Positions 53,732 through 64,000 of a DNA stretch of 64,000 nucleotides are shown one piece after another (position 1 is the first letter of the stretch; every line of letters begins with the position of its first letter). A program made the position numbers and the translations under genes. This stretch comes from Emmonsiellopsis sp. PD_33 (lineage: Eukaryota; Ascomycota; Eurotiomycetes; Onygenales; Ajellomycetaceae). The DNA is taken from assembly GCA_032988165.1 (NCBI GenBank), contig JANTQF010000059.1, positions 82,644 through 146,643 on the forward strand. The letters run 5' to 3'. The notes below the pieces were generated by a model. It was not told the DNA's origin. It made no database searches and saw only the letters and a list, made by a program, of their open reading frames with translations.

Positions 53732-56700
53732 TCAAGCAACAAATCCTTCCAAATTGAAAGTAAATTCCATCTCCTTGCAATGAACACGATACTGCTCGAA
53801 CGTAGTAGGCCCGCAAGCCCCCGTTCCGACTCCAGCAGCCTCCGCGTCCAACCTCAATCTCACAATTTTCGGGTCAGCGACTAGGTCTCTTGGGTGGTTT
53901 GCCTCTTCAAGTGCTTCGGGACTGTATCTGCTCAGAGCCCATTGAAAGGAGGAGGGATCCGTTTTGGTACCTTGTCGAGTGGCCTTTATTCCCCAAGTCC
54001 CCCTTGCATCATTGACCTTTAGATACCTAGTATCAGTCCGATTTCCGTTCTCCTGAGGCACCTCGTATGGGGTGTGTAGTTGCTCTGCGGTAGCCTTGTA
54101 GATGCCAAATTTCTGAGACAGCTTCTTGTCCGCATAGGATTCCCCGGGGCCCCTGCCGAACCATGTCGCGTTTTCTAGCGCTTTTGGCAGGCTCAGGTCT
54201 AAACCGATACGGGGGAGGGCTTTGGGAAACGGGCCCTGCGGCTTAAGCTTGGCTGTTATGGAAATTCTACCGTCGCTGGAGATTACATAGGTCATGGATG
54301 CTTCGTAACCCCAGCATAGGATGGCAGGTGAGAGCCAGGACTTGGTTATGACTTGGACGTCACCGCTTGGTAGCTGGGAAATCTCTAATCCGCGGAGTTG
54401 GGATGTCATTGCCTCAAGACCGTAGCGTTTCCACTGCTTAGAGTCCCATGGAAGGTCATTGTCTGTTGGTGGACGCCAGAAGCCGATGGAAATCCCAGCA
54501 CCAATGCCTGCGTTTGGCTCTAGCAGCGGATGGCCGTTCGAATTCCAGTGGGTCAGGTGGCCAGTTGTCCGCGAGAAGGACAAGCTGAAATCGCGGCCAT
54601 GGATAGCGTGAATTGGTTTGGTACTGTCGATTCGAAGAAATCCAGGGGCAGCCAAACTTGGGGTTTCCGGGATGGGTGTCGATGAGAGGCGATGCTGGAA
54701 CCAAGCAACTTCGTAGCCACTTTCCTCCCATTGTGTTGCAAGTTTGGACCGGAAGGCGACTGTAAGCCAGATTTCACCGTGGGTATTATTTGCAGCATTG
54801 ACTGTTGGTAGCTTGAGGATTTTCTGCTCAGAAGGGAGAATAACCGGGATATCCAAAACGCCAGTAGCGATGAGATGTTGGGATCTGTAACAATCAAGGT
54901 TAACGATAGGAAAATCAGAAGAAAATAGCGTAGAATATTGCGCTTACCCGTCAGAAAATGCCTCGATTTTGAAGGTCGCCTCGAGGTGATCTAAAGAGAT
55001 GAAATCGTATCCGTTTTTCACCACAAATTGATCGCCGTCAATGGATACTTGGACGGGCTCATAGGCTTTACGTAGCTCAGTGAGGCCAGGGGTAGGAGTA
55101 TGGTCACTGAAACACAGGCCATCCATGACGAAGTTACCATCGTTGGGCGTGTCATTAAAATCACCGCCATAAGCATAAAATGGCTTTCCATCCTTGCCTT
55201 CAAGGCTAGGATCAACCCAAATTCCGTGATTCGCCCACTCCCAAATGTAGCCCCCTTGTAGCCTTCGATATTTCCTAAATGCCGCCATGTATTCTACTAA
55301 GCCGCCGGGTGCATTTCCCATGGCATGTCCGTATTCACACAGTACTATGGGCTTGGCGAATGTGTCTCCCTCCGCCATGGCTAAGCGAGTAATTCGATCG
55401 ACCGACGGGTACATATAAGAAAACATGTCGGCTGACAGTGCTTCTGCATCACCTTCGTAATGGACAGGCCTTCCTGGATCGATGGATTTGGCATATTCAT
55501 ACATAGCCTTGTGATTTTTGCCGTAAAATGCCTCGTTCCCTAGTGACCATATAATGACACTGGGATGGTTTTTGTCGCGTTGAACAAGCTGCTCCATGCG
55601 GTCCACGTAGGCATCCTTCCACTCTTCATTGTCAGATGTGAAAGTCGCCGCCTGTCCAAAAGTGAGTTTCTTGCGTTGTTCATACTCCATAGACTCGGGA
55701 ATGTCAAGTGGGCGCGCAACTGCATCATAAAAACCGTGGCATTCAAGATCTGCCTCGTCCATGACCCATAGCCCCAATTCATCGCACAGTTCATAGAGCC
55801 GCGGATCAGAAGGATAGTGCGAGCAGCGAAGAGCATTGATATTGTGCTGTTTCATTAGTAGTAAATCTTGGCGTATATACCAGAGAGGAACAGCGCGACC
55901 AAAAAGTGGATGATGGTCATGTCGGTTCACACCGCATAGAAGAATGGGTGTGCCATTCACTGTTATATTGCCATTATTTATCTCAACGCTTCGGAAACCA
56001 ACTTTATGTTTGATGGTTTGGATAGACTGGGACGGATTCGCTGCGGTGGTGAGACCAATTTCGAGCTCGTATAAATAGGGCGTCTCCGCGGTCCATTTAT
56101 TTGGGTTGCTGACCGGAAACTGGAGGGTGGCTTCCTGTGTATCCCCCTCCACAGCGTTTTGCTCAGAGTGTACAATCGTATCTCCGTCAAATAATTTAGC
56201 GTGAACGATACATGGTACTTGTAAGCTTAAATCCAAAGAGAGTCGCAATTTGGCATCCTTGTAGCTGCTATCAAGTTCCGTCTTGATAAAGAAGTCCTCG
56301 ATCCTGCCGGCCGATGGGAACCCTAAAAGGTAAACGTCTCTAAAGATACCTTGACAACAAATAGTTAGCTACTTGACACACAGCCCAGGGTCACAGAACA
56401 ATTACCTGATAGCCACCACTGGTCCTGGTCCTCAATATAAGATCCATCGGACCATTTATAGACTCTAACGAATATTTCATTAGAGGAATCCCGCCTAACC
56501 ACATTCGAAATATCAAATTCAGCAGGATTTCGGCTGCCCTGAGCGTATCCGACGGCAATCCCGTTCACCCATAAGTGATATGCACTGTCCACACCCTCGA
56601 ATCTGAGCCGTAATTGGGACGAAGAATCCCACGAAGGCGGAACATAAAAAGTCCGGCGATATGTGCCGGTCGGATTCTGCGTGGGGACATGCGGCGGGCA

Positions 56701-57006
56701 AACGGGAAATGGATAAATCACATTCGTGTAATGCGGTTTTCCATAGCCCTGAAGCTGCCAGTGACCAGGAACCTCGATTGATGACCAACGGGTTGTCTGG
56801 TCATCGCTATTCTTGGCGTCCAACTCGGTTGGCTCAGGCGCAATGAGAGGGCTTGATGTGTAACAAAAGTCCCAGTTCCCGCTGAGAAGAACTGACTGCT
56901 CTGGGATAAAATATGAACGAGCCTTCAGGCGGTTCCGGGAGAAGACCTTGGGGTTTTCATAGTCGGGCAAGGGATTCACTTCGTCGTTTACTGGCACAGG
57001 ACCCAT
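53732..57006 (-). CDS. bgaD: Intracellular GH2 beta-galactosidase (LacZ/Lac4 type)
   Basis: Predicted exons complement(53732..54884, 54948..56349, 56406..57006) give 1051 residues, close to LacZ (1023). The first in-frame ATG is 57006; codons upstream in the frame are not ATG. Domain order follows LacZ: jelly-roll (SSIEVPGHWQLQGYGKPHY), Ig-like, TIM barrel, and C-terminal beta-sandwich small chain (HWNSNGHPLLEPNAG, NATWFGRGPGESYADK). The acid/base Glu in SLGNEAFYG falls near residue 470 and the nucleophile Glu in VLCEYGHAMGN near 538, in line with LacZ E461/E537. No signal peptide, so it is cytosolic and needs imported lactose. It diverges from the lactose-permease-like gene at 57753, the arrangement known for LAC4-LAC12 and for Aspergillus bgaD-lacpA; the symbol follows that parallel. 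Confidence 0.94.
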
Positions 57007-57752
57007 GCTTGTATCCGAGGAAATAAACCGCCAAATTATCAATGGAGCGGTACGAAAGAATAGTGTCGAACGATTTTTCTAGGAATCGCAGACTAGAACT
57101 TGGACAAGTTGAACTTGAAGTTCCAGACATGTGGGAAGTTCCTTCGAACAACTCCATGGTTATTTGGTACTTTTTATGGTCTTTTAATTGTAGCATTGCT
57201 CTGCGTTGTCATCTGCGGTGTTTTCTGCGCCATGCACTTTTTGCTGCGAATGATGACGCACGACGTCAATTCTAGAGCTGGTGGTTGCAATTTGATGCGG
57301 GGAGAGGTTCGTTCGGGATTGTTACCCCGAGCAGACTCGGCAACGCTAGCCTAACATGGCTAGGCTTGGTGCTGATCCCGGTTAAATTTTTCGGGGGTTT
57401 CGGGAGCGGGGATATCGGGATCCCCCGACTTCCCTGCATGCAATATGTGACCCCGGAGCAGTAACATGCGATTGGCTGAGGACTCATGGCTGGTCGCTGG
57501 GGTGGTGCGGCGCTGTCAATGCTTTCAGTTTCTCCACTCTGGGGTGCATCCATTTTGCGCTAAGAAGCTTCCCCCGCTGGATTTATTAGTGCCAGCAGCA
57601 AGGACAAGGGAAGGGAAACGGAGCTGTGTTTGGCAATTCCACTTGCTATTAAAGTAAACTCATGTCTCCGCAATCCAGGATGTTGTTTGTTAAGCTGCAG
57701 AGTCTCTTGCCCGCCCCACGCAGCTTGAGAACCTTCCAATCTCCCCACAATC
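57007..57752. promoter_or_regulatory. Shared divergent promoter, beta-galactosidase / lactose permease
   Basis: 746 bp between two divergent starts. The central part (57360-57460) has several CGG triplets, two GCGGGG hexamers (near 57295 and 57406) matching the CreA consensus SYGGRG, and a CGG-N6-CCG palindrome (listed separately). This is suggestive of induction by a zinc-cluster protein and carbon repression, as known for lactose genes in Aspergillus. Regulation is inferred. Confidence 0.5.
57416..57427. promoter_or_regulatory. CGG-N6-CCG zinc-cluster operator candidate
   Basis: CGG at 57416-57418 and CCG at 57425-57427, six bases apart, forming the near-perfect palindrome CGGGATCCCCCG. 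Gal4/Lac9 use an 11-base spacer, and six is the Ppr1-type spacing, so the cognate factor would not be a simple Lac9 equivalent. Confidence 0.35.
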
Positions 57753-59532
57753 ATGGCAGGAGCTTCAAACACAGAGAAGACCATCCACACAGAACATTCC
57801 GAGAAAGCCCTGGACAATGACGGTGTCGGTCTCAATGATGCCGTCCAGCTCGCTACGGACGTTGCAGCGGTAAAACCAAGTCCATGGACTTTGGGCATGT
57901 TTCGGCTGTATGGCTGTCTGATGGTGGCCTATCTATGTGGTTGTTTGAACGGTTACGATGGCTCTGTTATGGGAGGACTGAACGTGATGACAACCTACCA
58001 GAAGTATTTTAACATGTAGGTTTTCTTCTCATTCCTCGTTTCCTGTTCCCCATGTTCCCATTTTGGTATTTGGCTGTTCTCTAATGGCCAGCACGGCATT
58101 AGGAAATCTGCTGGTTCCTCTACCGGACTTGTATTTGCGATGTATAATATAGGATCTTTGGCAGCCGTCTTCTTCACTGGCCCAGTAAACGATCGATTTG
58201 GCAGACGCGTAGGCATGTTTGTGGGTGCCGCCATAATTATCATCGGCACATGTATACAGGCCCCGTCAACCAATCGTGATATGTTTCTGGCTGGAAGGTT
58301 CGTTTTGGGGTTTGGAGTCAGCTTTTGCTGCGTCTCTGCGCCGTGTTACGTATCTGAAATGGCGCATCCAACTTGGCGTGGAACATTGACTGGTCTTTAT
58401 AACTGCACATGGTAAGCTCCTTGCCAAAATTCCTTATCTGTTCGTTCGGTGACTTATGATTTATTCCAGGTATATCGGGTCCATTGTTGCTAGCTGGGTG
58501 ATTTACGGATGCGCCACTATCGAGTCCGATGTTGGCTTCCGGATTCCGATTTGGTGCCAGCTCCTAACCTCCGTAATCGTCGCCGGCGGAGTTTGGTTTC
58601 TCCCTGAATCCCCTCGTTGGCTGATTGCCCAAGACCGTACGGATGATGCTATAAATGTCCTTGCTAGGTATCATGGTGAAGGCGACAGGAACCATCCAAT
58701 TGTCGTTCTACAATTGAAGGAAATGCAGTCACAAATTGCCATAGATGCTTCAGATAAGAAGTGGTGGGATTATCGAGAGCTTTACAACTCACATTCCGCC
58801 AAACATCGGCTCATTTGCGTTATCGGCATGGCCTGCTTTGGTCAGCTCTCTGGAAACAGCCTTACCTCTTACTACCTTCCTGTCATGCTCGAGAATGCCG
58901 GTATTACCTCAGAAAAAACAAAGCTGATGTTGAACGGCATCAACCCAGCGATCTGCTTCGTTGCATCCATAACTGGGGCCCGGTTGACTGACAAAATCGG
59001 TCGCCGTCCACTCCTAATCTACTCGCTGATATTCTGCTCGGCATGCTTTGCCATCCTCACTGGAACCTCCAAATTAGCAACTGATGACGCGTCAAACAAG
59101 GCAGCTGCGAATACCACCATCGCATTCATCTACATCTTCGGGGCCGTTTTCTCATTCGGGTGGACTCCCCTGCAAAGTATGTACATTGCCGAGACTTTGA
59201 CCACGACTACTCGAGCCAAGGGGACGGCAGTGGGCAACTTCATGTCGTCGGTTAGCAGCATCATTATCCAGTACTCTTCTGGTCCTGCCTTCGAGGATAT
59301 AAAGTACTATTTCTACCTCTTCTTTGTGTTTTGGGATATTTTCGAGGTGGTCGTGATGTGGTTTTATTTCCCAGAAACCAAAGAGAGGACACTGGAAGAG
59401 TTGGCTGAGGTCTTCGAAGCGCCCAATCCCGTCAAGCGAAGTTTGGTACGCAGGGACGAGAGTACAGTTCTCAATACATTGAAGGTGGAGGATGCGCATG
59501 ATAGGGATATTGAAAAGGAGCTTATGAACTGA
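57753..59532 (+). CDS. lacpA: Lactose permease-like MFS sugar transporter
   Basis: Predicted exons 57753..58015, 58103..58411 and 58470..59532 give 544 residues in one frame. The second junction rebuilds TWYIGSIVASW, and the first rebuilds YFNMKSAGSSTGLVF. Sugar porter signatures: GYDGSVMGGL in TM1, NDRFGRR, FLPESPRWL, CFGQLSGNSLTSYYLP in TM7, DKIGRRPL, and the C-terminal FPETKERTLEEL. GNSLTSYYLP and YIAETL resemble Lac12-type permeases rather than hexose porters, which usually have GIN/GVN here. A long hydrophilic N-terminus (about 50 residues) and a short acidic C-terminus are cytosolic. With the divergent GH2 enzyme it would import lactose for intracellular hydrolysis. Galactoside specificity is inferred. 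Confidence 0.9.
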
Positions 59533-59900
59533 TTGTTTCGCCATCAGGTCGCATTCTAGCTGTGGAGCACTGGAGAATGTTTGAGCGCCGAAATGCTATC
59601 CAACAAAAATTTTTCAGCTTCCAATGTCACTCATTGTTGCCTATCCCCACGTATTTGTGATATTTGTGCCATGTGTGCTCACTTCCGTGCATCTTTCTGT
59701 ACCTAATTATAGCGCTTCGACAAGAACCGCCGCAAAACAAGAGCAAGGTCATTTGCGCCGAGAACCCGAAAATAAGGTGACAGGATATGTCGGCTGTGGC
59801 TATGTTATTTGGAAGCCGCAATGCCCTTATCGGCTCTTGTGTAGCAACTTTGGAATGGACCCTTGGAAGCGGAGTGTATCGACGAACGTCATTTTTAACC

Positions 59901-60290
59901 TCAGGACAAATCTGATGTAACTCCCCAAACGCACTCCGGAAATGGACTGTCTATCCCGCAGCCCAGTTTATCACATAATTCGTCCCCCGCTGAGGCTGAC
60001 CTTTGTGCGACATTGTTAGCAGGCCAATGGATTATGGAGGTTAACGCAGGTTGACTATACAAAGTCTCGCCCCTAACCGTCCCTCCCCAGATCTGCACAA
60101 TTCCGTTCGGAGAACCAATGACAACCAGATACTCTTCACATTGGTAATAAAATGCAGCCTCCCTGGACCAATTGACAGTTGCTCGTCCCCAGCGATATCT
60201 ACGGTTGACAGGATTAACTTCCTGGACGGGATCGACTTGCAAATCACTCTGATTCAACCCTATGCAGGGGCCGATTTTGTCACAAGTCAT
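59901..60290 (-). CDS. Doubtful small ORF, no recognised family
   Basis: An ATG-started frame of 129 codons (MTCDKIGPCIGLNQ...). It is relatively rich in Trp and Gly and includes WGRATVNWSREAAFYY, YLVVIGSPNGIVQIWGG and a tail with several Cys. The composition looks more protein-like than most shadows here, yet I recognise no family. No signal peptide, no splice partner was found, and no promoter feature stands out. It could be a relic exon or chance. Confidence 0.25.
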   Translation of the reverse strand: MTCDKIGPCIGLNQSDLQVDPVQEVNPVNRRYRWGRATVNWSREAAFYYQCEEYLVVIGSPNGIVQIWGGTVRGETLYSQPALTSIIHWPANNVAQRSASAGDELCDKLGCGIDSPFPECVWGVTSDLS

Positions 60291-60701
60291 TTATTCTTGG
60301 TGTGAGGCAAACTTCGAGTGTGTTCCGGCAGAATACACGATTTTCTCTCATGACTGCTCATTTTGCTCTAGGAGTTTCGAAATCATTGCATAACCTCCTT
60401 TCTTGTTGTGTTTTCCATGTTCAACACCCAATGTTCTGTTTTGAGGCCTATATCTTTGCTTGGCCATCAGAGTGATATCCGTAGTCGCTCAATGTTCTCA
60501 GAGACTCAATCTTTGAAGCCCTCCGTGGGCCACTTGATGCAATCCCGCAAATAAAGGTATCCAAGTTTAGGTGACTAGTACCAGTAGTGATCGGCTCCCA
60601 AGAAAGTTGATTGGAATAATAATTTCGTCTCGGTGTCGGCAATGCTCTTGACCGCTAACCATGGACGAGGTTGGATGTAGCAAAGGGAGACGTCGACAAG
60701 T

Positions 60702-60725
60702 GTAGTACTACTTAGTAGTACTACT
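60702..60725. repeat. Palindromic GTAGTACTAC tract
   Basis: Two copies of the self-complementary decamer GTAGTACTAC separated by four bases (TTAG-type spacer), giving a cruciform-capable site about 460 bp before the zinc-cluster gene. Confidence 0.6.
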
Positions 60726-61166
60726 AGGAGTCAATAGAATCTAGAATAAACGAGTCGTGATGGTTTCACAATCCAAATCAAGCTTAAAAGGTTAATATGA
60801 GCCAATATAACGTCCGTTCCCATAAAGCCTAGAGTAGTCCTAGGGAATAGTCAATCTTGAACCATCATCCAGGTCGGGTTCTCGGAGGATTGGAGGACCG
60901 TTTCGGGCCAAAGATAATTCTCATTCTAACTACGGCTGGCCCGACGAACCAAATGTGCCGTTTTAGGGCTTGATCTCGTGGACTAATTAGGCTAGCTCGG
61001 CCCTAACTCCGCATCTCCCCTGGATTTGCGGAGGTTCGCCTCGATCTTGCGGAGTTTAAGATACGCGGCCCAATTCCTCTTCAACATTTCGCTGTCCACA
61101 CTTGGCTCACTGATCGGCCTATCCACATACGCTCTCATGTCGCCTCGATAAAAGCCCACGGACACT

Positions 61167-61220
61167 ATGAGTCCAAGTTACAAACATGTCTCACTCACCA
61201 ACAACCACAGAGGGTCGTAA
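61167..61220 (+). promoter_or_regulatory. Upstream ORF overlapping the regulator's start codon
   Basis: An ATG at 61167 opens an 18-codon frame (MSPSYKHV...) that runs over the main ATG at 61186 in another frame and ends at TAA 61218-61220. If the transcript starts upstream of it, this uORF would lower translation of the zinc-cluster protein. Confidence 0.4.
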
Positions 61221-63442
61221 ACGGAAGAGGACATCGCTCGCTGTAATGACCACCCTTCCAAGGTTTTCCTAGTTCATTGATGAGCTAAGGCTAATTTTAT
61301 ATTGGATCAGTGCGACATTTGCCGGCATCGAAAAGTCCGGTTAGTAAGCTCTTCCAAGGTCTGTTCTGTCAAATATTGACGAAGTCGGTTAGATGTGATG
61401 GACGTGACCCATGTACAACATGCAAGTTCTCTGGGGAGAATTGCACCTACGGTACTGAGGCTCTTGCGTAAGGCGTCACGATTAGTTTGCTCTATGAGGA
61501 ATTCTTAAAGCTCTGATACGCCCCTCAGCAAGTCCAAATCCGACATTATCCTCGATGTCGCATTGCGCTCAGAAAGACTCCTGCGGGAAGTGTCCAGCCA
61601 ATTAGTAAGATTGTCTCCCCTATTCCTCTATTTAGAAAAGGGCTAGCTACTAAACTCATGTGCTAGGCGTACGTCGAAGGGATTGTTTCGAGGAGTAATC
61701 CGTCAGCTACAGACGTGGACTCGTCTCCGCTAGCAACGATCTCCTCAACCACGACGGATAACAATCGGGGACAGATAGTCCCGACACTTAACATCTCAAA
61801 TGCGATACTTTCTCCATTCCATGCATCAACGACAGAGTCAATCTTGGCATGGCCACATTTCGATAACTTCCAATCGCTCAGGGAAGGCCATCATTTTTCC
61901 GTATTTCATTTGGAGAATAGCCGGCAGCCTTTGCCTATTAGATCAAGCATAATGCAACCATATACCAGCCGACACGACATTGAGAATCTGGCGCAAAGCT
62001 TTGAATCCAATATCAATTTCTGGTATCCAACTATGACCCAAAATAAGATTAGACAGCTACAGCAAAGAATTGTTGCTGGCAATCTGGATGACACTGTTCA
62101 ATCGTGTTTGGCGCTCCTTGTAATGGCTTTAGGGGCCGCAAGTGATAGGATTTCGTTCCATGTGGCGACAAGGGAACCCAGTTTACACGAGACAGAACAT
62201 CAGAGCCAGCAGAAAATATTAAGTGAACTTTATTTCGATAGCGCCCTGAAGAAGATATTTATGGCGCAAGTCGAATGCACAATCGATGCCGTACATTGTC
62301 TTTTTCTGGCAGGGTTAGTCCTCCCTACTTTCATGCGCGATACAAACGAAATATTCGCATTGACTAACTTAAATTTATTAAAAAGACTCTTCTTCGCATA
62401 CTTGCAGCGTCCGATACAAGCCTGGTCATTTATCAGTGCCGCGACCACAAAATGCCGTCTCCTTACATTGTCCCCAAATCCCAACACGTCCCATGAAGAT
62501 GAGGAGTGTCTCCGGCGCTTATTCTGGTCCTGTTATATTCTTGAAAGGTTGCTTTGATCCTCCTTACTTGCGTATATCGGTAAAAGTTAACTTTATACCA
62601 GCGACTACCTCGCGGAAATTGCCGCACTCCCACAGTCCGGGATTGCGGATATCGAGTCCTCCGTCTCCCTTCCAGGCGAGTACCATACGCACGCCTCCCA
62701 AGTTGACGAGGAAAAAGCCTCGCTCTACTTCCTCGCTTGTATATCAATCCGCCGGCTTCTCAATCGCGTACACAACTTATTATATGCCAAGGATACCGGT
62801 GCCAGTTTTGATGAGGCCCAATTCCCATCCGTGGTCTCTGAACTAGACCACCAACTCGAACAATGGCGCGATTTTCTCCCGCCAGATTTCCAGTTCCAAG
62901 TTAACTCCCAGCCGGCGAGTAGTCAGGAGGGAGCGTTTCTGAGGCAGAGATATCTAACGTGTAAAAGCGTTATATATCGGCCTTATTTGACAAGAGCTCT
63001 GTCAAGCGGCGACGACCCAAACGCCAGGCTGCCCGATGACGTATATGAACATGGTAAATGCTGCTTGGATGCCTGTTGGCTACACGCGTTGAATCTGGGG
63101 AGTTTTGCCCATACAATTATGATCGATACATGGATTTGCTCTTTGTCGTATGTTCTTACCTCTGCTGGGTGACTCATACCTCTTCGGGAAAATCGCTAAC
63201 ATAAACCTCTCTTCCAAACCAGGATGGCATCCGCGATGCTAATTATTCTCGCCGCCTCGCAAACTGCCGCGGTGCAGGCATATATTACCCCCGACGTAAC
63301 GGCCCTAGGCCCTCATCTCGAGCGCCTCTTGCGCCAGTGGATCCATATACCAGCCCATGGTGACGTTTCACCGAGCGTTGAGAGGAGTATCGGGCTGATC
63401 AGCAAGGTCGATCAGGCGCTAAGAGAGATATTAAGAAAATGA
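61186..63442 (+). CDS. Zn2Cys6 transcription factor with fungal-specific TF domain
   Basis: Predicted exons 61186..61242, 61311..61339, 61393..61467, 61529..61604, 61667..62547, 62602..63147 and 63223..63442 give 627 residues. Three small exons build the zinc cluster at about residues 20-46: CDICRHRKVRCDGRDPCTTC followed by KFSGENC, the exact C-x2-C-x6-C-x5-C-x2-C-x6-C spacing. A basic RKRKR precedes it, and KSKSDIILDVALRSERLL follows as linker/coiled coil. The middle-homology domain (Fungal_trans) includes RRLFWSCYILESDYLAEIA, rebuilt across the 62547/62602 splice, and RQRYLTCKSVIYRPYL. Donor GTTGCT at that splice is weak. It lies 1.65 kb from the lactose-permease gene, same strand, and is a positional candidate for its regulator. 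Binding site and inducer are unknown. Confidence 0.9.
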
Positions 63443-64000
63443 AAACGTGGTGGTATCAGGTTATTTCTAATAGGGACATACGGAAAGCAAATGCTGGATG
63501 TACAGCATTTGGATGAGTTGTGTTTGTTAACTGCCAGGTGTTTTATTTATTTTAGGTTTCTATCTGCACGTATTTAAGTTCCACGGCTAGATCGTGCATA
63601 ACTTGTCAGACATAGAGTCACACACTCTTGCATTACGTACAGTATACATCCATCGCCCTATACGCCAAAGAACCGCGCTGGACCACAGAAATTTCCGGCC
63701 ACGAGGCTCATGTGGCGTAGAACCACAGACTACCACCCATATTAAAATCCCATGGCGCCGCTTATAGGCGCCTAGCTTCTCCGATTAATATTTAACAATA
63801 AATTAAAGCCAAATAAAACCAAAATTATTACCCTCCTCGGGTATCAACCTTCATTCAACTCCATGCAACTCTAAGGGCCTGTTCAGTGCAAGGCCATTTT
63901 TCGTTGTTTTCTGTTCTCAGAGAACAGAAAACGCGCGCTAGGGCTCAAAAGAATGATTTTGCCCCACTATTAATGATGAAAATGGATGAGTGTTCAGTAA
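63443..64000. other. Right-edge region, possible start of a transposable element
   Basis: No gene seen. After a TAA (63872-63874) the sequence reads GGGCCTGTTCAGTGCAAGGCC. TGTTCAGT recurs at the very end of the window, and a perfect 27-nt hairpin lies between. See the findings for the transposon interpretation. Confidence 0.4.
63906..63932. repeat. Perfect 27-nt inverted repeat
   Basis: GTTTTCTGTTCTC, one A, then GAGAACAGAAAAC: 13-base arms around a single base (63918 to 63920 centre). It could form a hairpin or cruciform. Confidence 0.9.

Larger units (their letters stand above)
59533..61185. other. Intergenic region between permease and zinc-cluster regulator
   Basis: About 1.65 kb. It holds one doubtful minus-strand frame (listed separately), a short palindromic tract (60702-60725) and CGG/CCG triplets around 60890-61090 near the regulator's start. 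No well-supported gene. Confidence 0.45.

Noticed and set aside
57007..57042. Twelve-codon N-terminal extension of the beta-galactosidase
   Set aside because: It would begin at TTG; the first ATG is at 57006.
1..64000. CRISPR arrays, rRNA genes, bacterial-style operons
   Set aside because: None seen. The introns and tRNA mark eukaryotic nuclear DNA, and no spaced short direct repeat array is present.

Overview
The window is filamentous-ascomycete nuclear DNA (Pezizomycotina, most probably Eurotiomycetes, though this was not tested by any search). The evidence is short spliceosomal introns (about 50-150 bp, GTRNGT...YAG), moderate gene density, a eukaryotic tRNA-Glu, a Zn2Cys6 regulator, a fungal NLR-like protein, a cerato-platanin, an NADP-mannitol dehydrogenase of the Cla h 8 type and a paired GH2 beta-galactosidase/lactose permease. 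Exon boundaries below were worked out by hand from reading frame, GT/AG signals and family alignment from memory. They are predictions.

Layout. 0-4 kb: a sugar transporter (cut by the left edge) diverges from a GH78-like glycosidase over an 800 bp shared promoter that carries a CGG-N11-CCG site. 4.1-4.6 kb: a broken phosphotransferase (APH-family) relic. 6-13.5 kb: a TAPT1/Emp65-type ER membrane protein, then (minus strand) a Dug2-type WD40-M20 peptidase. 13.5-17 kb: no gene seen. 17-25.3 kb (plus strand): a fungal-specific membrane-anchored basic protein, tim17, an asparaginase/taspase-type Ntn hydrolase and a DHA1 drug:H+ antiporter. 25.7-32.2 kb: a hydrolase-NACHT-WD40 NLR-like protein diverging from a fructosamine-kinase-like gene. 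32.6-40.6 kb (minus strand): a cytochrome P450, an unusual flavoprotein/F-box-like/repeat fusion and a DHA2 transporter.

40.6-44.6 kb is AT-rich and gene-poor and contains a well-defined 408 bp non-autonomous hAT element (about 108 bp inverted repeats, 8 bp target duplication). 44.6-50.2 kb holds a cerato-platanin, tRNA-Glu(CTC), an Ala/Pro-rich protein and mannitol dehydrogenase. 50.2-52.3 kb is again AT-rich, with a diverged direct repeat. 52.3-63.4 kb holds an F-box-like protein, the divergent beta-galactosidase and lactose permease genes, and a seven-exon Zn2Cys6 transcription factor that is a positional candidate for their regulator. The right edge may enter a further transposable element.

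I did not find a clearly undescribed multi-gene system. The items most worth a second look are the flavoprotein fusion, the NLR-like gene with a predicted 9-nt first exon, the hAT element, and the two catabolic transporter/glycosidase pairs with zinc-cluster-type operator candidates.
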